From assembly GCA_029881255.1 (NCBI GenBank), contig JAOUMY010000001.1, positions 806,001-870,000 of the forward strand: a stretch of 64,000 nucleotides of DNA, in the 5' to 3' direction. The notes under the pieces were generated by a model that saw only the letters and a program-made list of their open reading frames with translations, was not told the DNA's origin and did not search any database. Position 1 is the stretch's first letter; each line of letters begins with the position of its first letter. Shown here piece by piece: positions 1 through 8,524 of this stretch. The translations under genes and the position numbers were made by a program. The stretch is from Gammaproteobacteria bacterium (GTDB lineage Bacteria > Pseudomonadota > Gammaproteobacteria > S012-40).

Positions 1-2
1 CG

Positions 3-1028
3 GGTATGGACAATGTTGACTTCGGTGACGATGGCTCAGGAATGGAAGATTTGGCGTCGGCACCTGTGGACATGGTTGATGAAGATTTGTTCTCCACTCC
101 GGCTGTGGCCGACGTTGAGGGTGAATTGCTTGCTGACGGACTGGACGGTGATGAGCTTGCAGAAGGGTTTGAGGGCATAGACCTGGATGGCGATCTTTCC
201 AGCCCCGAGCTTGACGGCGGTCAATTGGATGCCGTTCTTAACGAAGACGACGAGCTGGCTTTAGATGTCGCCTCTGGGATCGGGATGGATGATCTCGGTG
301 TTGATCTGGATGCTCCAGAGGATCCGGACGCATTCAACGGAAATCTTGACTTGGCTGATGACGATGATACGAACAGGCCTTCGAAGGGGCGGAGAGATGA
401 TTTGCTGGAAGAGGACTCTGTTGATTTCAATCTCGATACAGAATTAACTGAAGTTGCGTCCGAGGCATCAGAATTTATCGATCGTCGCGGTTCTGCCACC
501 GATTTTGTGATGCGGGAACTGGGAGAGAAGTCGAGTGCCAGTGGCGCGTTTATGACGTTTACATGGTCATTGATTATTGTGGTTTTGCTTTTAGTGTTGG
601 TCGGCCAGTTTGTTTACTACAAACGAGAAGACTTGGTTAGATATCCTTTAGCGCGCCAGGCCATGGAGCAGATATGTCATTACATTAGTGAATACATGGC
701 TTGTGATGTTCCTGAGCCACGCGATCTTGCCGCCATTGAATTATTGGAGCGCGATGTTCGATCACATCCCACGAGTAAGGGTGCACTACTGATTAGCGCG
801 ACAATTCGTAGCTCTGCCGAGTTTGTACAACCGTATCCTAAATTGGTTCTTTCATTTTCTGACATCAATCAGAAGACGATTGCGCGACGGGTCTTTCAAC
901 CGAAAGAATATTTGCGTGATGATGTTGATTTGGAAAAAGGCATGGAGCCTGATTTTCCTATTAGAGTGGTGCTCGAAATTGTTGATCCAGGTTCAGAAGC
1001 GGTTAACTTCGAATTCGAATTTGAATAG
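3..1028 (+). CDS. DUF3426-type membrane protein, C-terminal part (5' end outside window)
   Basis: The reading frame is open to the left edge of the window, so the true start lies outside; an ATG at position 6 is probably internal. What is visible is a long Asp/Glu-rich, low-complexity region (about the first 140 residues), a single hydrophobic segment around residues 180-205 followed by positive residues (YYKRE), and a C-terminal domain with DUF3426 character (residues ~240-335: LxxSFSDINQ, RVFQPKEYL, FPIRVVLEI). Family members usually start with an MJ0042-type zinc ribbon, which would lie outside the window. The position just upstream of dusB-fis is the usual one for this family in Gammaproteobacteria. 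Function is unknown; it is probably an inner-membrane protein with the acidic part in the cytoplasm. Confidence 0.75.
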   Translation, partial: GMDNVDFGDDGSGMEDLASAPVDMVDEDLFSTPAVADVEGELLADGLDGDELAEGFEGIDLDGDLSSPELDGGQLDAVLNEDDELALDVASGIGMDDLGVDLDAPEDPDAFNGNLDLADDDDTNRPSKGRRDDLLEEDSVDFNLDTELTEVASEASEFIDRRGSATDFVMRELGEKSSASGAFMTFTWSLIIVVLLLVLVGQFVYYKREDLVRYPLARQAMEQICHYISEYMACDVPEPRDLAAIELLERDVRSHPTSKGALLISATIRSSAEFVQPYPKLVLSFSDINQKTIARRVFQPKEYLRDDVDLEKGMEPDFPIRVVLEIVDPGSEAVNFEFEFE

Positions 1029-1280
1029 AATTTTTTACGATTCTGCTGTTGACAATCCCCGAAAAGATTTCCTGTTTGTTAATTGGCAAAAGCCTAATAT
1101 AGGAAGTTTTAATCTGTTCACTATATTTTTATTATAGCTAATACTTAAGCTATTGATTCTTTGTTTATGTTGTCATGCACTCTAATAAACTCGAAAAATT
1201 TTTTCAAAGTCAATACTTTTATAAATTTCAGCTTATCGTTATGATGTCTCCCCTTTTTTGTTTGGGCGAGTAAAACGGGT

Positions 1281-2267
1281 ATGAGAATTGGCCCCTACTC
1301 GATTACCAGCCGGGCGTTTCTTGCGCCTATGGCTGGGGTAACTGATCAACCTTTTCGTCTGCTGTGCAGACGCTGGGGTGCCGGTCTAGCGACAACCGAA
1401 ATGATTACTTCGGAATCTCGCTTGTGGCGTTCAGTTAAATCGCGTCAAAGATTGGACTATCAGTTAGACGAGGAGCCACGTTCTGTCCAGATAGTTGGTG
1501 CAGATCCGCTTTTGCTCGCCGAGTCGGCCAGGCGTTGTGTCGACTTGGGTGCCCAGATTATTGATATCAATATGGGGTGTCCGGCAAAAAAGGTGTGTAA
1601 TGTCGCAGCGGGGTCTGCGTTATTACAAAATGAAAACCTTGTTTCAAACATACTCGAAAAAGTCGTTGGTGCGGTTGGCGTTCCAGTGACCTTGAAAATT
1701 CGAACAGGTTGGAATAGGGATAATAAAAATGCTTTGAAAATAGCGAAAATTGCAGAGATCGCAGGGATTCAAGCCTTGGCGATTCATGGCAGAACCAGAG
1801 CCTGTGGCTTTTCTGGGGATGCGGAGTTTGAAACGATCGCGTATGTGAAACGCAATGTTTCGATTCCCATCATTGCAAACGGTGATATTACCGATGCAAA
1901 AAGAGCCAAACAGGTGTTGGACCTAACCGGTGCAGACGCAATCATGATCGGGCGTGGTGCACAAGGTCGGCCGTGGATATTCAACGAAGTGAATCACTTT
2001 CTCGATACAGGCGAAGTCTTGTCGCGACCGACAATAAAAATAATAAGCGCGCAAATCGAAGAGCATCTGCGACGACTGTATGATTTCTATGGGGAGTTCA
2101 TGGGGCTCAGAATCGCACGTAAGCACATAGGCTGGTATATCAAAGGCTTAATGGGCAGCGATGCGTTTTGGAAAGAGATCACCAAAGTGGAGGATTCCCA
2201 CCAGCAATTATCACTGGTGATGGAATATTTACATGAACTAGATGTAGAAGGGGATAAAGCGGCATGA
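1281..2267 (+). CDS. dusB: tRNA-dihydrouridine synthase B
   Basis: FMN-dependent enzyme that reduces uridine to dihydrouridine in the tRNA D-loop. The 328-residue length is normal for DusB. The N-terminus (APMAGVTDQPFR) is the typical first strand of the TIM barrel. Cys100 in INMGCPAKKV is the expected catalytic cysteine, and the FMN phosphate region is seen as IIANGDI and GADAIMIGRGAQGRPWIF. The C-terminal helical tRNA-binding domain is present. Its stop overlaps the ATG of fis (ATGA-type junction), so the two are translationally coupled, as in other Gammaproteobacteria. The 252-base AT-rich stretch upstream (1029-1280) probably holds the promoter, but no convincing -35/-10 pair was found. 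Confidence 0.96.
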   Translation: MRIGPYSITSRAFLAPMAGVTDQPFRLLCRRWGAGLATTEMITSESRLWRSVKSRQRLDYQLDEEPRSVQIVGADPLLLAESARRCVDLGAQIIDINMGCPAKKVCNVAAGSALLQNENLVSNILEKVVGAVGVPVTLKIRTGWNRDNKNALKIAKIAEIAGIQALAIHGRTRACGFSGDAEFETIAYVKRNVSIPIIANGDITDAKRAKQVLDLTGADAIMIGRGAQGRPWIFNEVNHFLDTGEVLSRPTIKIISAQIEEHLRRLYDFYGEFMGLRIARKHIGWYIKGLMGSDAFWKEITKVEDSHQQLSLVMEYLHELDVEGDKAA

Positions 2268-2560
2268 ATAGTGTTGCAGTACAACAAAGTGTGGAGGCGG
2301 CGATAGTGCAGCTTAAGAAAACATCCACAACAGAACAAAACATTAAGGACTGTGTTCGCGCGGCTGTGGAAAAATATTTGCGCGATATGGACGGGCATCA
2401 GGGGTGTGAATTATACGACTTGTTGATGAAAGAAGTTGAGCATCCTCTGCTGGAAGGTGTGCTGAAATTTACCAGGGGAAATCAAACTCAAGCCTCAGAG
2501 ATTTTGGGATTAAATAGAGGCACTTTACGAAAAAAATTACGTCTACACGGCCTGGTTTAA
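2264..2560 (+). CDS. fis: DNA-binding protein Fis
   Basis: Small nucleoid-associated protein that bends DNA and modulates rRNA, tRNA and recombination sites. At 98 residues it has the expected length. The C-terminal helix-turn-helix is clear (GNQTQASEILGLNRGTLRKK followed by LRLHGL). The N-terminal part is more variable, as is usual. It overlaps the end of dusB by 4 bases and is followed at once by a hairpin and T-run that includes its last codons, so transcription of the dusB-fis unit probably ends here. Confidence 0.95.
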   Translation: MNSVAVQQSVEAAIVQLKKTSTTEQNIKDCVRAAVEKYLRDMDGHQGCELYDLLMKEVEHPLLEGVLKFTRGNQTQASEILGLNRGTLRKKLRLHGLV

Positions 2561-2580
2561 TACCAGGCCCTTTTCTTTTT
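2549..2580 (+). terminator. Rho-independent terminator of dusB-fis
   Basis: Eight-base stem GGCCTGGT / ACCAGGCC (2549-2556 and 2562-2569) followed by a T-rich run (2571-2580). The left arm overlaps the last codons of fis. Confidence 0.85.
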
Positions 2581-2605
2581 AGCATTCGATTCAGGGGCAG
2601 ATTCT

Positions 2606-4165
2606 ATGGCGAAGATTAATCGCGCGCTTATCAGTGTGTCGGATAAGCGGGGCGTGGTGGACTTTGCACGTTCGTTAAAGAAATTAGGGGTCGATATATT
2701 GTCGACTGGCGGCACGGCTGTGTTGCTTGCTGACGAGCAAATTGATGTTACTGAAGTCTCTGATTACACCGGTTTTCCTGAAATGATGGATGGTCGTGTC
2801 AAGACTTTGCATCCTAAAGTCCATGGCGGTATTCTCGGTCGTCGTGGAACCGACGATCAAGTGATGCGGCAACATGGAATAGCAGCGATTGATTTAGTTA
2901 TCGTAAATCTGTATCCGTTTGAACAAACGATAGCGCGCGCAGATTGTGAATTGCCGATGGCGATTGAAAACATCGACATCGGTGGGCCAACAATGGTTCG
3001 CGCTGCGGCAAAGAATCATAAAGATGTTGCTATCGTTGTCGACCCTGCCGACTATGATCGTATTCTCGCAGAGATGATATCGAGTGATGGTGTACTAAGC
3101 TTTGACACCCGCTTTGATCTTGCAGTAAAGGCTTTTGAACATACTGCTCGATACGATGGTGCGATAGCCAATTACCTCGGTACTATGAATGCGCGAGGAG
3201 ACAAGGTTTCCGACTTTCCTCGGACGTTTAATCGCCAATACAAAAGAAAGCAATCCATGCGATATGGCGAGAATCCGCACCAAGCAGCGGCTTTCTATGT
3301 TGAACATGGAATTTCTCAGCCTAGCATTGCAACCGCAGACCAATTACAAGGTAAAGAGCTTTCCTATAATAATATCGCAGACGCAGATGCGGCTTTGGAA
3401 TGTGTTAAACAATTTGATGAAACAGCCTGCGTGATAGTGAAGCACGCTAATCCATGTGGCGTTGCGATCGGTGATAGTTTGATCGAAGCCTACGATCGTG
3501 CATACCAGACGGATAGCGAGTCCGCCTTTGGCGGTATTATTGCCTTCAACCGAGAGCTTGATTTGGAAACGGCTACAGCAATAGTGGAGCGCCAGTTCGT
3601 TGAAGTGATTATAGCGCCATCTATTTCGCTCGAAGCCAGTGAGGCAGTGAGTAGCAAGAAGAATGTGCGCCTGTTGTCCTGCGGTTCCTGGGATAAAGCG
3701 AGTAACTTTCTCGATTTCAAAAAAGTTAATGGCGGTTTATTGGTGCAGGATGCCGATTTGGCGTTGTATGAAAAATTGGAATGCGTAACCGATTGCAAAC
3801 CAACTGACGAACAAATGGCCGATTTGGTTTTTGCCTGGCGTGTGGCCAAGTTTGTTAAATCCAATGCAATTGTCTATGCTAAAAATAATATGACCATCGG
3901 CGTTGGCGCGGGGCAAATGAGTCGTGTCAATTCCGCCAGGATTGCGGCAATAAAAGCGGAGCATGCGGGTCTGAAGGTAAAGGGCTCGGTTATGGCTTCC
4001 GACGCATTTTTTCCTTTCCGTGACGGCATTGATGCCGCGGCTCAAGCAGGAATCGCCGCAGTTATTCAGCCAGGCGGTTCGATGCGTGATGAAGAAGTTA
4101 TCGCAGCGGCAAACGAGCATGGCATTGCCATGGTGTTTACCAATATGCGACATTTTCGGCACTAG
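2606..4165 (+). CDS. purH: bifunctional AICAR transformylase / IMP cyclohydrolase
   Basis: Catalyses the last two steps of de novo IMP synthesis: formylation of AICAR with 10-formyl-THF and cyclisation of FAICAR. Length (519 residues) fits the family. The N-terminal MGS-like cyclohydrolase domain is seen in [22 protein letters not shown] and [13 protein letters not shown]; the C-terminal transformylase domain in [30 protein letters not shown] and [13 protein letters not shown]. The fis-purH order is conserved in related bacteria, but purD does not follow here; it lies on the other strand at 39487-40770. A terminator follows the gene. Confidence 0.97.
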   Translation: MAKINRALISVSDKRGVVDFARSLKKLGVDILSTGGTAVLLADEQIDVTEVSDYTGFPEMMDGRVKTLHPKVHGGILGRRGTDDQVMRQHGIAAIDLVIVNLYPFEQTIARADCELPMAIENIDIGGPTMVRAAAKNHKDVAIVVDPADYDRILAEMISSDGVLSFDTRFDLAVKAFEHTARYDGAIANYLGTMNARGDKVSDFPRTFNRQYKRKQSMRYGENPHQAAAFYVEHGISQPSIATADQLQGKELSYNNIADADAALECVKQFDETACVIVKHANPCGVAIGDSLIEAYDRAYQTDSESAFGGIIAFNRELDLETATAIVERQFVEVIIAPSISLEASEAVSSKKNVRLLSCGSWDKASNFLDFKKVNGGLLVQDADLALYEKLECVTDCKPTDEQMADLVFAWRVAKFVKSNAIVYAKNNMTIGVGAGQMSRVNSARIAAIKAEHAGLKVKGSVMASDAFFPFRDGIDAAAQAGIAAVIQPGGSMRDEEVIAAANEHGIAMVFTNMRHFRH

Positions 4166-4196
4166 GGGTGAGTATTCAACGGTGTCAAAATACTGG

Positions 4197-4222
4197 ACGG
4201 GTTTTCTAAACCCGTTTTTTTT
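4197..4222 (+). terminator. Rho-independent terminator of purH
   Basis: Perfect 8-bp stem ACGGGTTT / AAACCCGT (4197-4204, 4208-4215) with a three-base loop and eight consecutive T (4215-4222). It sits between purH and the HIT gene. Confidence 0.9.
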
Positions 4223-4238
4223 GTCTGAAGGAAATGAT

Positions 4239-4640
4239 ATGGGTAAGTTTTCTTTGCATCCGAGACTAACGCAGGACACGATACACCTGCGTGACGTTGA
4301 ATTCGCGCAGCTTCTACTTATGAATAATTCTCTTTACCACTGGTTTATTATCGTTCCAACGACGGAAATCACAGAATGGTATCAATTGTCAGAACAGCAA
4401 CAGTTTTCACTAAATAAACTGATTAATCTTTTATCGCTAGCGATCAAGGAGAGGCTGAATGCGGATAAGTTGAATATTGCTCTGATTGGGAATGTTGTGG
4501 AACAAATGCACATACATGTCATTGGAAGGAATCGCAGTGACGTAGCCTGGCCAAATGTTGTATGGGGTAGAGAGGAACGGCAGAGCTATGAACCGCCCCA
4601 AATCGAAAAAATCCGACACATGGTCAACAAATTATTTTGA
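4239..4640 (+). CDS. HIT-family protein (QxHxH variant)
   Basis: 133-residue histidine-triad-fold protein, a family of nucleotide hydrolases and transferases. The nucleotide-binding signature at residues 89-95 reads Q-M-H-I-H-V-I, so the first triad histidine is Gln while the second and third (H91, H93) are kept. That variant is common in one bacterial HIT subgroup, so activity is possible but the substrate cannot be named. I start at the ATG at 4239, after AGGAAA; a longer open frame to 4020 runs through purH and the terminator and is not credible. Its TGA overlaps the TTG start of the next gene, implying coupled translation. Confidence 0.82.
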   Translation: MGKFSLHPRLTQDTIHLRDVEFAQLLLMNNSLYHWFIIVPTTEITEWYQLSEQQQFSLNKLINLLSLAIKERLNADKLNIALIGNVVEQMHIHVIGRNRSDVAWPNVVWGREERQSYEPPQIEKIRHMVNKLF

Positions 4641-5353
4641 GAATCTATCAACTATTTCAAAAGGGAATACCCGAATACCTTGCCCGGCATTATTGGTGGG
4701 CCTACTTGTGGCGTCCGGCTATATGGTTCTTTGATCACCAGTTTATAATCAATTTGATCTTGTTTGGGCAGTATAAGCGACTTCTTAATGCTGCATTGGA
4801 CATGGTGCCAGCAACTGACGGCGAGACGTTACAATTGACCTGTGCATATGGGCATTTGACACCTAAGTTGCTCGAAAAGCTTGATAAAAACAAACTTTAT
4901 ATTATCGATGTTGCGCAGCAACAGTTACTTCAAGCCAGAAAGAAGGTCAACGTATTACGATTGATTGCAAGTAGAATGAACGCCGAGAAGCTTGCTTTTA
5001 AAAATCAGTCTTTCGATACGGTGATTGTGTTTTTTCTTTTGCATGAATTACCTGAAGACGTGAGAGAAAAGGTTTTATCAGAATTGCTCAGGGTAGTAAA
5101 AAACAACGGGATATTGGTTTTTGTAGACTATTCCCATGCCCCGGTGCAGCATATTTTGTATCGTTTGTGGATTTTTCGAACAATTATTACAAAGTTGGAA
5201 CCGTTTCTGGCTTCACTTTGGAAAGTGAATATTGATGAAAGATTGGCGCTTATCGGACGAGTTCAGAAAAAAGAATTAACTTTGGAAAAGTCTGTTACTG
5301 TATTCAATGGATTTTATTTTGTAAAGCGTTTTAGTGTTAAGCAATTGAGTTAA
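4637..5353 (+). CDS. rquA: RquA-like rhodoquinone biosynthesis methyltransferase homologue
   Basis: 238-residue class I methyltransferase-like protein. Seen: HYWWAYLWRPAIWFFD (residues 18-33), LQLTCAYGHLTPKL (65-78) where normal enzymes have a glycine-rich SAM motif, FFLLHELP (132-139), VFVDY (161-165) and LEPFLASLW (187-195). From family knowledge these blocks are the RquA signature, including the altered motif I; RquA converts ubiquinone to rhodoquinone using SAM as amino donor. The start is a TTG overlapping the TGA of the HIT gene; no strong ribosome site is visible. The gene looks AT-rich beside its neighbours, and rquA is known to spread laterally. It could be an RquA-related paralogue of other function. 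Confidence 0.65.
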   Translation: MRIYQLFQKGIPEYLARHYWWAYLWRPAIWFFDHQFIINLILFGQYKRLLNAALDMVPATDGETLQLTCAYGHLTPKLLEKLDKNKLYIIDVAQQQLLQARKKVNVLRLIASRMNAEKLAFKNQSFDTVIVFFLLHELPEDVREKVLSELLRVVKNNGILVFVDYSHAPVQHILYRLWIFRTIITKLEPFLASLWKVNIDERLALIGRVQKKELTLEKSVTVFNGFYFVKRFSVKQLS

Positions 5354-5420
5354 CTGTTGTCATTAATGTGTCTTGTGTTTTATAAAGTGAATAAATTGAA
5401 GTTGCATGAGGGAAGTGTAA

Positions 5421-6038
5421 ATGAGAGTTAAATTCTTGCTAAGTGTATTGGTTATTCCTGCGCTTGTTGCTTGTGGCGAGGACATTACACAAGGCGATCA
5501 TAAAGACACAAAGTCGGGAAGCGTGGCAGACGCGTGTGTTGAATTGAAAACGACAAAAGGCGATATTCAGCTGCGCTTGAATAGAGCGGAGGCTCCCCAA
5601 AGTGTCAGTAATTTTCTCTCTTATGCGGGTTCAGGTTTTTATGAAGGTCTAATATTTCATCGCGTCATTTCGGGTTTCATGATACAAGGTGGCGGTTTCG
5701 ATCAACTGTTTAATCAAAAACAAACCAATGCCCCAATCGAAAACGAAGCAAATAACGGATTACAAAATCTTCGTGGGACAATTTCAATGGCTAGGACGAG
5801 TGATCCTCACTCTGCCACATCACAATTTTTTATCAATCTTGTAGATAATTCTTTTCTAAATTATTCAGCCGAAACGACTCGAGGATGGGGGTACGCGGTT
5901 TTTGGAAAAGTAATACAGGGAATGAGTGTAGTTGATTCTATTGGTGCCTCAGCAACTGGTGCGAATGGTCCTTTTGCTCAGGATGTCCCACTCGAAGAAA
6001 TTGTGATAAACAGCGTCAATGAGATCGCTTGTCCATAA
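5421..6038 (+). CDS. cyclophilin-type peptidyl-prolyl isomerase, lipoprotein
   Basis: Peptidyl-prolyl cis/trans isomerase that assists folding in the envelope. A lipoprotein signal ends in ALVAC with the lipidated Cys at 18, so it should be membrane anchored in the periplasm. The cyclophilin core follows: [31 protein letters not shown], and [16 protein letters not shown]. The Arg and Phe of FHR and the Gln of MIQGG, used in catalysis, are present. A ribosome site (GAGGGAAG) precedes the ATG by about seven bases. It resembles PpiA but differs in being a predicted lipoprotein. Confidence 0.9.
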   Translation: MRVKFLLSVLVIPALVACGEDITQGDHKDTKSGSVADACVELKTTKGDIQLRLNRAEAPQSVSNFLSYAGSGFYEGLIFHRVISGFMIQGGGFDQLFNQKQTNAPIENEANNGLQNLRGTISMARTSDPHSATSQFFINLVDNSFLNYSAETTRGWGYAVFGKVIQGMSVVDSIGASATGANGPFAQDVPLEEIVINSVNEIACP

Positions 6039-6046
6039 ATACGAAA

Positions 6047-6601
6047 ATGAAAAGTATGACATTCATTTCCTTGTTGCGTGGTGTCAATGTAAGCGGCCAA
6101 AAACTCATAAAAATGGCAGATTTAAAGGCAATGTATGAAGCTATTGGATTGAATAACGTCACTAGTTATGTCCAGAGTGGTAACGTAATATTTCAGGCGA
6201 CTGAAAAAGATGCTAGGAAACTAGAGCAAGTTTTGGAAAGTAACATTGCTGAGACCTTTGGATTTCACGTCCCGGTTCGTGTATTGACATTGAGTGAAAT
6301 GAAGAATGTACTCGACAAGTGTCCATTCGGGCCGAAAATTGTTGCGAAAGATCCTACTAAAGTGCTTGTCAGTTTTCTCTCAGCTCGACCTGATGACGGA
6401 GCGATAGCACAGATCGAAGCTGTTGCTTCAAAATCGGAACAAATCAGATTCGATAGCCAATTGGCCTATTTGTATTGTCCCGACGGCTATGGCAAAAGTA
6501 AATTGAACAATAATTTTTTGGAAAAAAAGCTCAAACTGATTTCGACGACTCGAAATTGGAAATCGGTACAGAAACTGTACGAGTTGGCAGTTTCCAAATA
6601 G
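6047..6601 (+). CDS. DUF1697 family protein
   Basis: About 184 residues. The N-terminal signature of DUF1697 is clear: TFISLLRGVNVSGQK, then VTSYVQSGNVIF. The family is widespread and its function is unknown. The start is uncertain: ATG at 6047 or 6056; the family consensus begins with M-T-x-(Y/F)-I, favouring 6056. An upstream TTG at 6029 would overlap the cyclophilin gene. The short gap suggests co-transcription with that gene. Confidence 0.8.
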   Translation: MKSMTFISLLRGVNVSGQKLIKMADLKAMYEAIGLNNVTSYVQSGNVIFQATEKDARKLEQVLESNIAETFGFHVPVRVLTLSEMKNVLDKCPFGPKIVAKDPTKVLVSFLSARPDDGAIAQIEAVASKSEQIRFDSQLAYLYCPDGYGKSKLNNNFLEKKLKLISTTRNWKSVQKLYELAVSK

Positions 6602-6614
6602 TGCGGAGGCTGTC

Positions 6615-7103
6615 TTAATTGCTATCCAACAAACCCTGTATGATGGCTTGTGTTCGTGACTGATCTGATTCACTGTCAGTGGTGAGCCATGTGTGGTCGG
6701 CCTGCATAACCCATGCGCCTCGGTACTGATGTGGGGGCGTGTTGTTCCAGTCCTGGGGGGATAGTAAGGACCAATAAAGCTGGTCTTCGTCTTTTGCATA
6801 AAGATGATAGGTTTTGCCCGCTACCTTCTTGAAATTACACTCAGCGTGATTGAGCTGTTGATCTTGTTGTGCCTTAGACAGAATGTCATGGGCAGCGTCC
6901 TGTAGTCGTTTAATCTGGTCTGCAATTACCCGTAATTTGTGATTTAGCTGCAAGCCAACCAGCTCATCGGCTTGGGCGATTTCTTTCGCAAGATCGACTA
7001 GTTCAACGGCAGGTGCCATGCGGCTAACCGGGTAGGGGGCTGTATTGTCACTGCCCCGGTGTATGTATGGTGCCGTTGGACTACGTTGCGGAGGTTTTTT
7101 CAT
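6615..7103 (-). CDS. DUF2452 family protein
   Basis: 162-residue soluble protein with a DUF2452 C-terminal region: GKTYHLYAKDEDQLYWSLLS then PQDW, after a helical segment (residues ~30-85) with coiled-coil character. The start chosen is the ATG at 7103, one base after the stop of the upstream nfeD-like gene; an in-frame longer start at 7175 would overlap that gene. Function is unknown. The tight spacing places it in one operon with the NfeD-type protein. Confidence 0.78.
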   Translation of the reverse strand: MKKPPQRSPTAPYIHRGSDNTAPYPVSRMAPAVELVDLAKEIAQADELVGLQLNHKLRVIADQIKRLQDAAHDILSKAQQDQQLNHAECNFKKVAGKTYHLYAKDEDQLYWSLLSPQDWNNTPPHQYRGAWVMQADHTWLTTDSESDQSRTQAIIQGLLDSN

Positions 7104-7104
7104 C

Positions 7105-7611
7105 TCAGACGTGTTGTTCGCTTTCCTTTGCTCTTTTTGCCTTTTCGGCCTCGAACTTCTGGGCTGCCTTTTCATCCACTACCAGCAGTGTTTCTCCACG
7201 GCAGCCAATGACTCTAACTTTCGTACCCTTATCCAGGTCTCTACCATCGACAGGCCATATTTTTCCCTCAATATTGAGAGTGCCACTGCCTTCAAACATC
7301 GGGACTTCTAAGGTATAGGTCTTGCCTATGTGTTCCTTTCCCGGTCCTTCGTTGAGTGGGCCCTGTTTCGGAAACAGTTCGAGATTTCCCTTGTTGAGCA
7401 GGCTGGATATTAGGATGAGCGTCATCGCTAACATGACAAATCCGCCCATTTGATGCTTGACTGGAAAAAAGGGGTCTATCGTCAGGATAAAGCCGATGAT
7501 GATGGCTGCCAGTCCGAGCATGGTAAGAATGACAGATCTCGAAAGCGCATTAAGAACGATGAGTAGGGTGCCTATGACCCACCAGTGCCAGTCCTGAACG
7601 ATATTTATCAT
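7105..7611 (-). CDS. NfeD-like membrane protein
   Basis: 168 residues with hydrophobic segments at about 10-27, 29-47 and 55-72, followed by an OB-fold NfeD C-terminal domain (HIGKTYTLEVPMFEGSGTL, DLDKGTKVRVIGCRGETLLV). NfeD proteins usually partner with an SPFH/stomatin protein in membrane quality control, but no stomatin gene lies next to it here. The C-terminal tail is charged (KFEAEKAKRAKESEQHV). It overlaps nothing and is followed after one base by the DUF2452 gene. Confidence 0.85.
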   Translation of the reverse strand: MINIVQDWHWWVIGTLLIVLNALSRSVILTMLGLAAIIIGFILTIDPFFPVKHQMGGFVMLAMTLILISSLLNKGNLELFPKQGPLNEGPGKEHIGKTYTLEVPMFEGSGTLNIEGKIWPVDGRDLDKGTKVRVIGCRGETLLVVDEKAAQKFEAEKAKRAKESEQHV

Positions 7612-7865
7612 AAATTTAAACCGTATAATTTAAAAGGATGTTTGTTTTGTGGATCCCTATTTAATCGGATAGGTCAACCAAGATCAAGGGCAAGACTAAA
7701 ATGCTTACCAGAGCGCATTTTACGCTATCTGACATTGAAATTAACCGCGGATTTCAGTAGGATATTGCGACTTTAGATAGCTTCTAAACATCGTGCTCGG
7801 GGGCCGCGCTCCCCTCCATCGCTCGGTTCCTGGGTTATATCATTCACAGCAAAAGGAGAATTACC

Positions 7866-8471
7866 GTGGCTGTACTAGTTGGTCGCAAAGCACCTGATTT
7901 TTCGGCACCTGCCGTGCTGGGCAATGGCGAAATCGTTGATAATTTCAATTTTGCCAATGCGTCGAAAGACAAATATTCCGTTATTTTCTTTTATCCGCTG
8001 GACTTCACGTTTGTGTGTCCATCAGAACTGATTGCATTCGATCATCGCCTTGAGGAATTCAAGAGACGAAATGTTGAAGTAATTGGCGTATCCATCGATT
8101 CGCATTTCACACACAATGCATGGCGCAATACACCTATCAACCAGGGTGGAATCGGACCTGTTGGCTATACGCTGGTAGCCGATATGACGCACAATATCTG
8201 TAAAGCCTATGATGTTGAAACGCCAGATGGTGCGGTGTCCTTCCGCGGTTCATTCCTTATCGACCGTGCTGGCGTTGTCCGTCATCAGGTCGTGAACGAT
8301 CTGCCACTTGGACGCAATATCGATGAGATGTTGCGCATGATTGATGCGCTGCAATTCCATGAAGAACACGGCGAAGTATGTCCTGCTGGTTGGAAGCAAG
8401 GAGATGCAGGTATGAAGGATACGCCTGATGGGGTTGCCTCTTATCTGGCGGAAAATGCTGCTTCTTTGTAA
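7866..8471 (+). CDS. typical 2-Cys peroxiredoxin (AhpC/Prx1 type)
   Basis: Thiol peroxidase that reduces hydrogen peroxide and organic hydroperoxides. Peroxidatic Cys51 lies in FTFVCPSE and the resolving Cys172 in GEVCPAGW, the layout of dimeric Prx1/AhpC enzymes; FYPLDFTFVCP is diagnostic. Length is 201 residues. It starts with GTG, eight bases after an AAGGAG ribosome site. No ahpF neighbour is present, so reduction is probably by thioredoxin. The 250-base upstream gap contains a GC-rich inverted stretch (GGGGGCCGCGCTCCCC) of unknown role. Confidence 0.95.
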   Translation: MAVLVGRKAPDFSAPAVLGNGEIVDNFNFANASKDKYSVIFFYPLDFTFVCPSELIAFDHRLEEFKRRNVEVIGVSIDSHFTHNAWRNTPINQGGIGPVGYTLVADMTHNICKAYDVETPDGAVSFRGSFLIDRAGVVRHQVVNDLPLGRNIDEMLRMIDALQFHEEHGEVCPAGWKQGDAGMKDTPDGVASYLAENAASL

Positions 8472-8490
8472 AACATGCGTTTAAAGTAAA

Positions 8491-8517
8491 AAAGCCGCCT
8501 GCAGGCGGCTTTTTTTA
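8491..8517. terminator. bidirectional terminator between peroxiredoxin and hydrolase genes
   Basis: Stem AAAGCCGCCTG / CAGGCGGCTTT with T-run on the plus strand and A-run on the left, so it can end transcription of both converging genes. Confidence 0.9.
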
Positions 8518-8524
8518 TTCATAT

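Noticed and set aside
1029-1280. Promoter TTGACA at 1049-1054 for dusB-fis
   Set aside because: No acceptable -10 hexamer at 16-18 bases; probably a chance match, so no promoter was annotated.
4020-4238. N-terminal extension of the HIT gene
   Set aside because: The frame overlaps purH and its terminator and has no family similarity; the ATG at 4239 is preferred.
7585-7776. 63-residue open frame upstream of the peroxiredoxin gene
   Set aside because: No ribosome site, no signal or domain, and it overlaps the nfeD-like gene start region; most likely chance.
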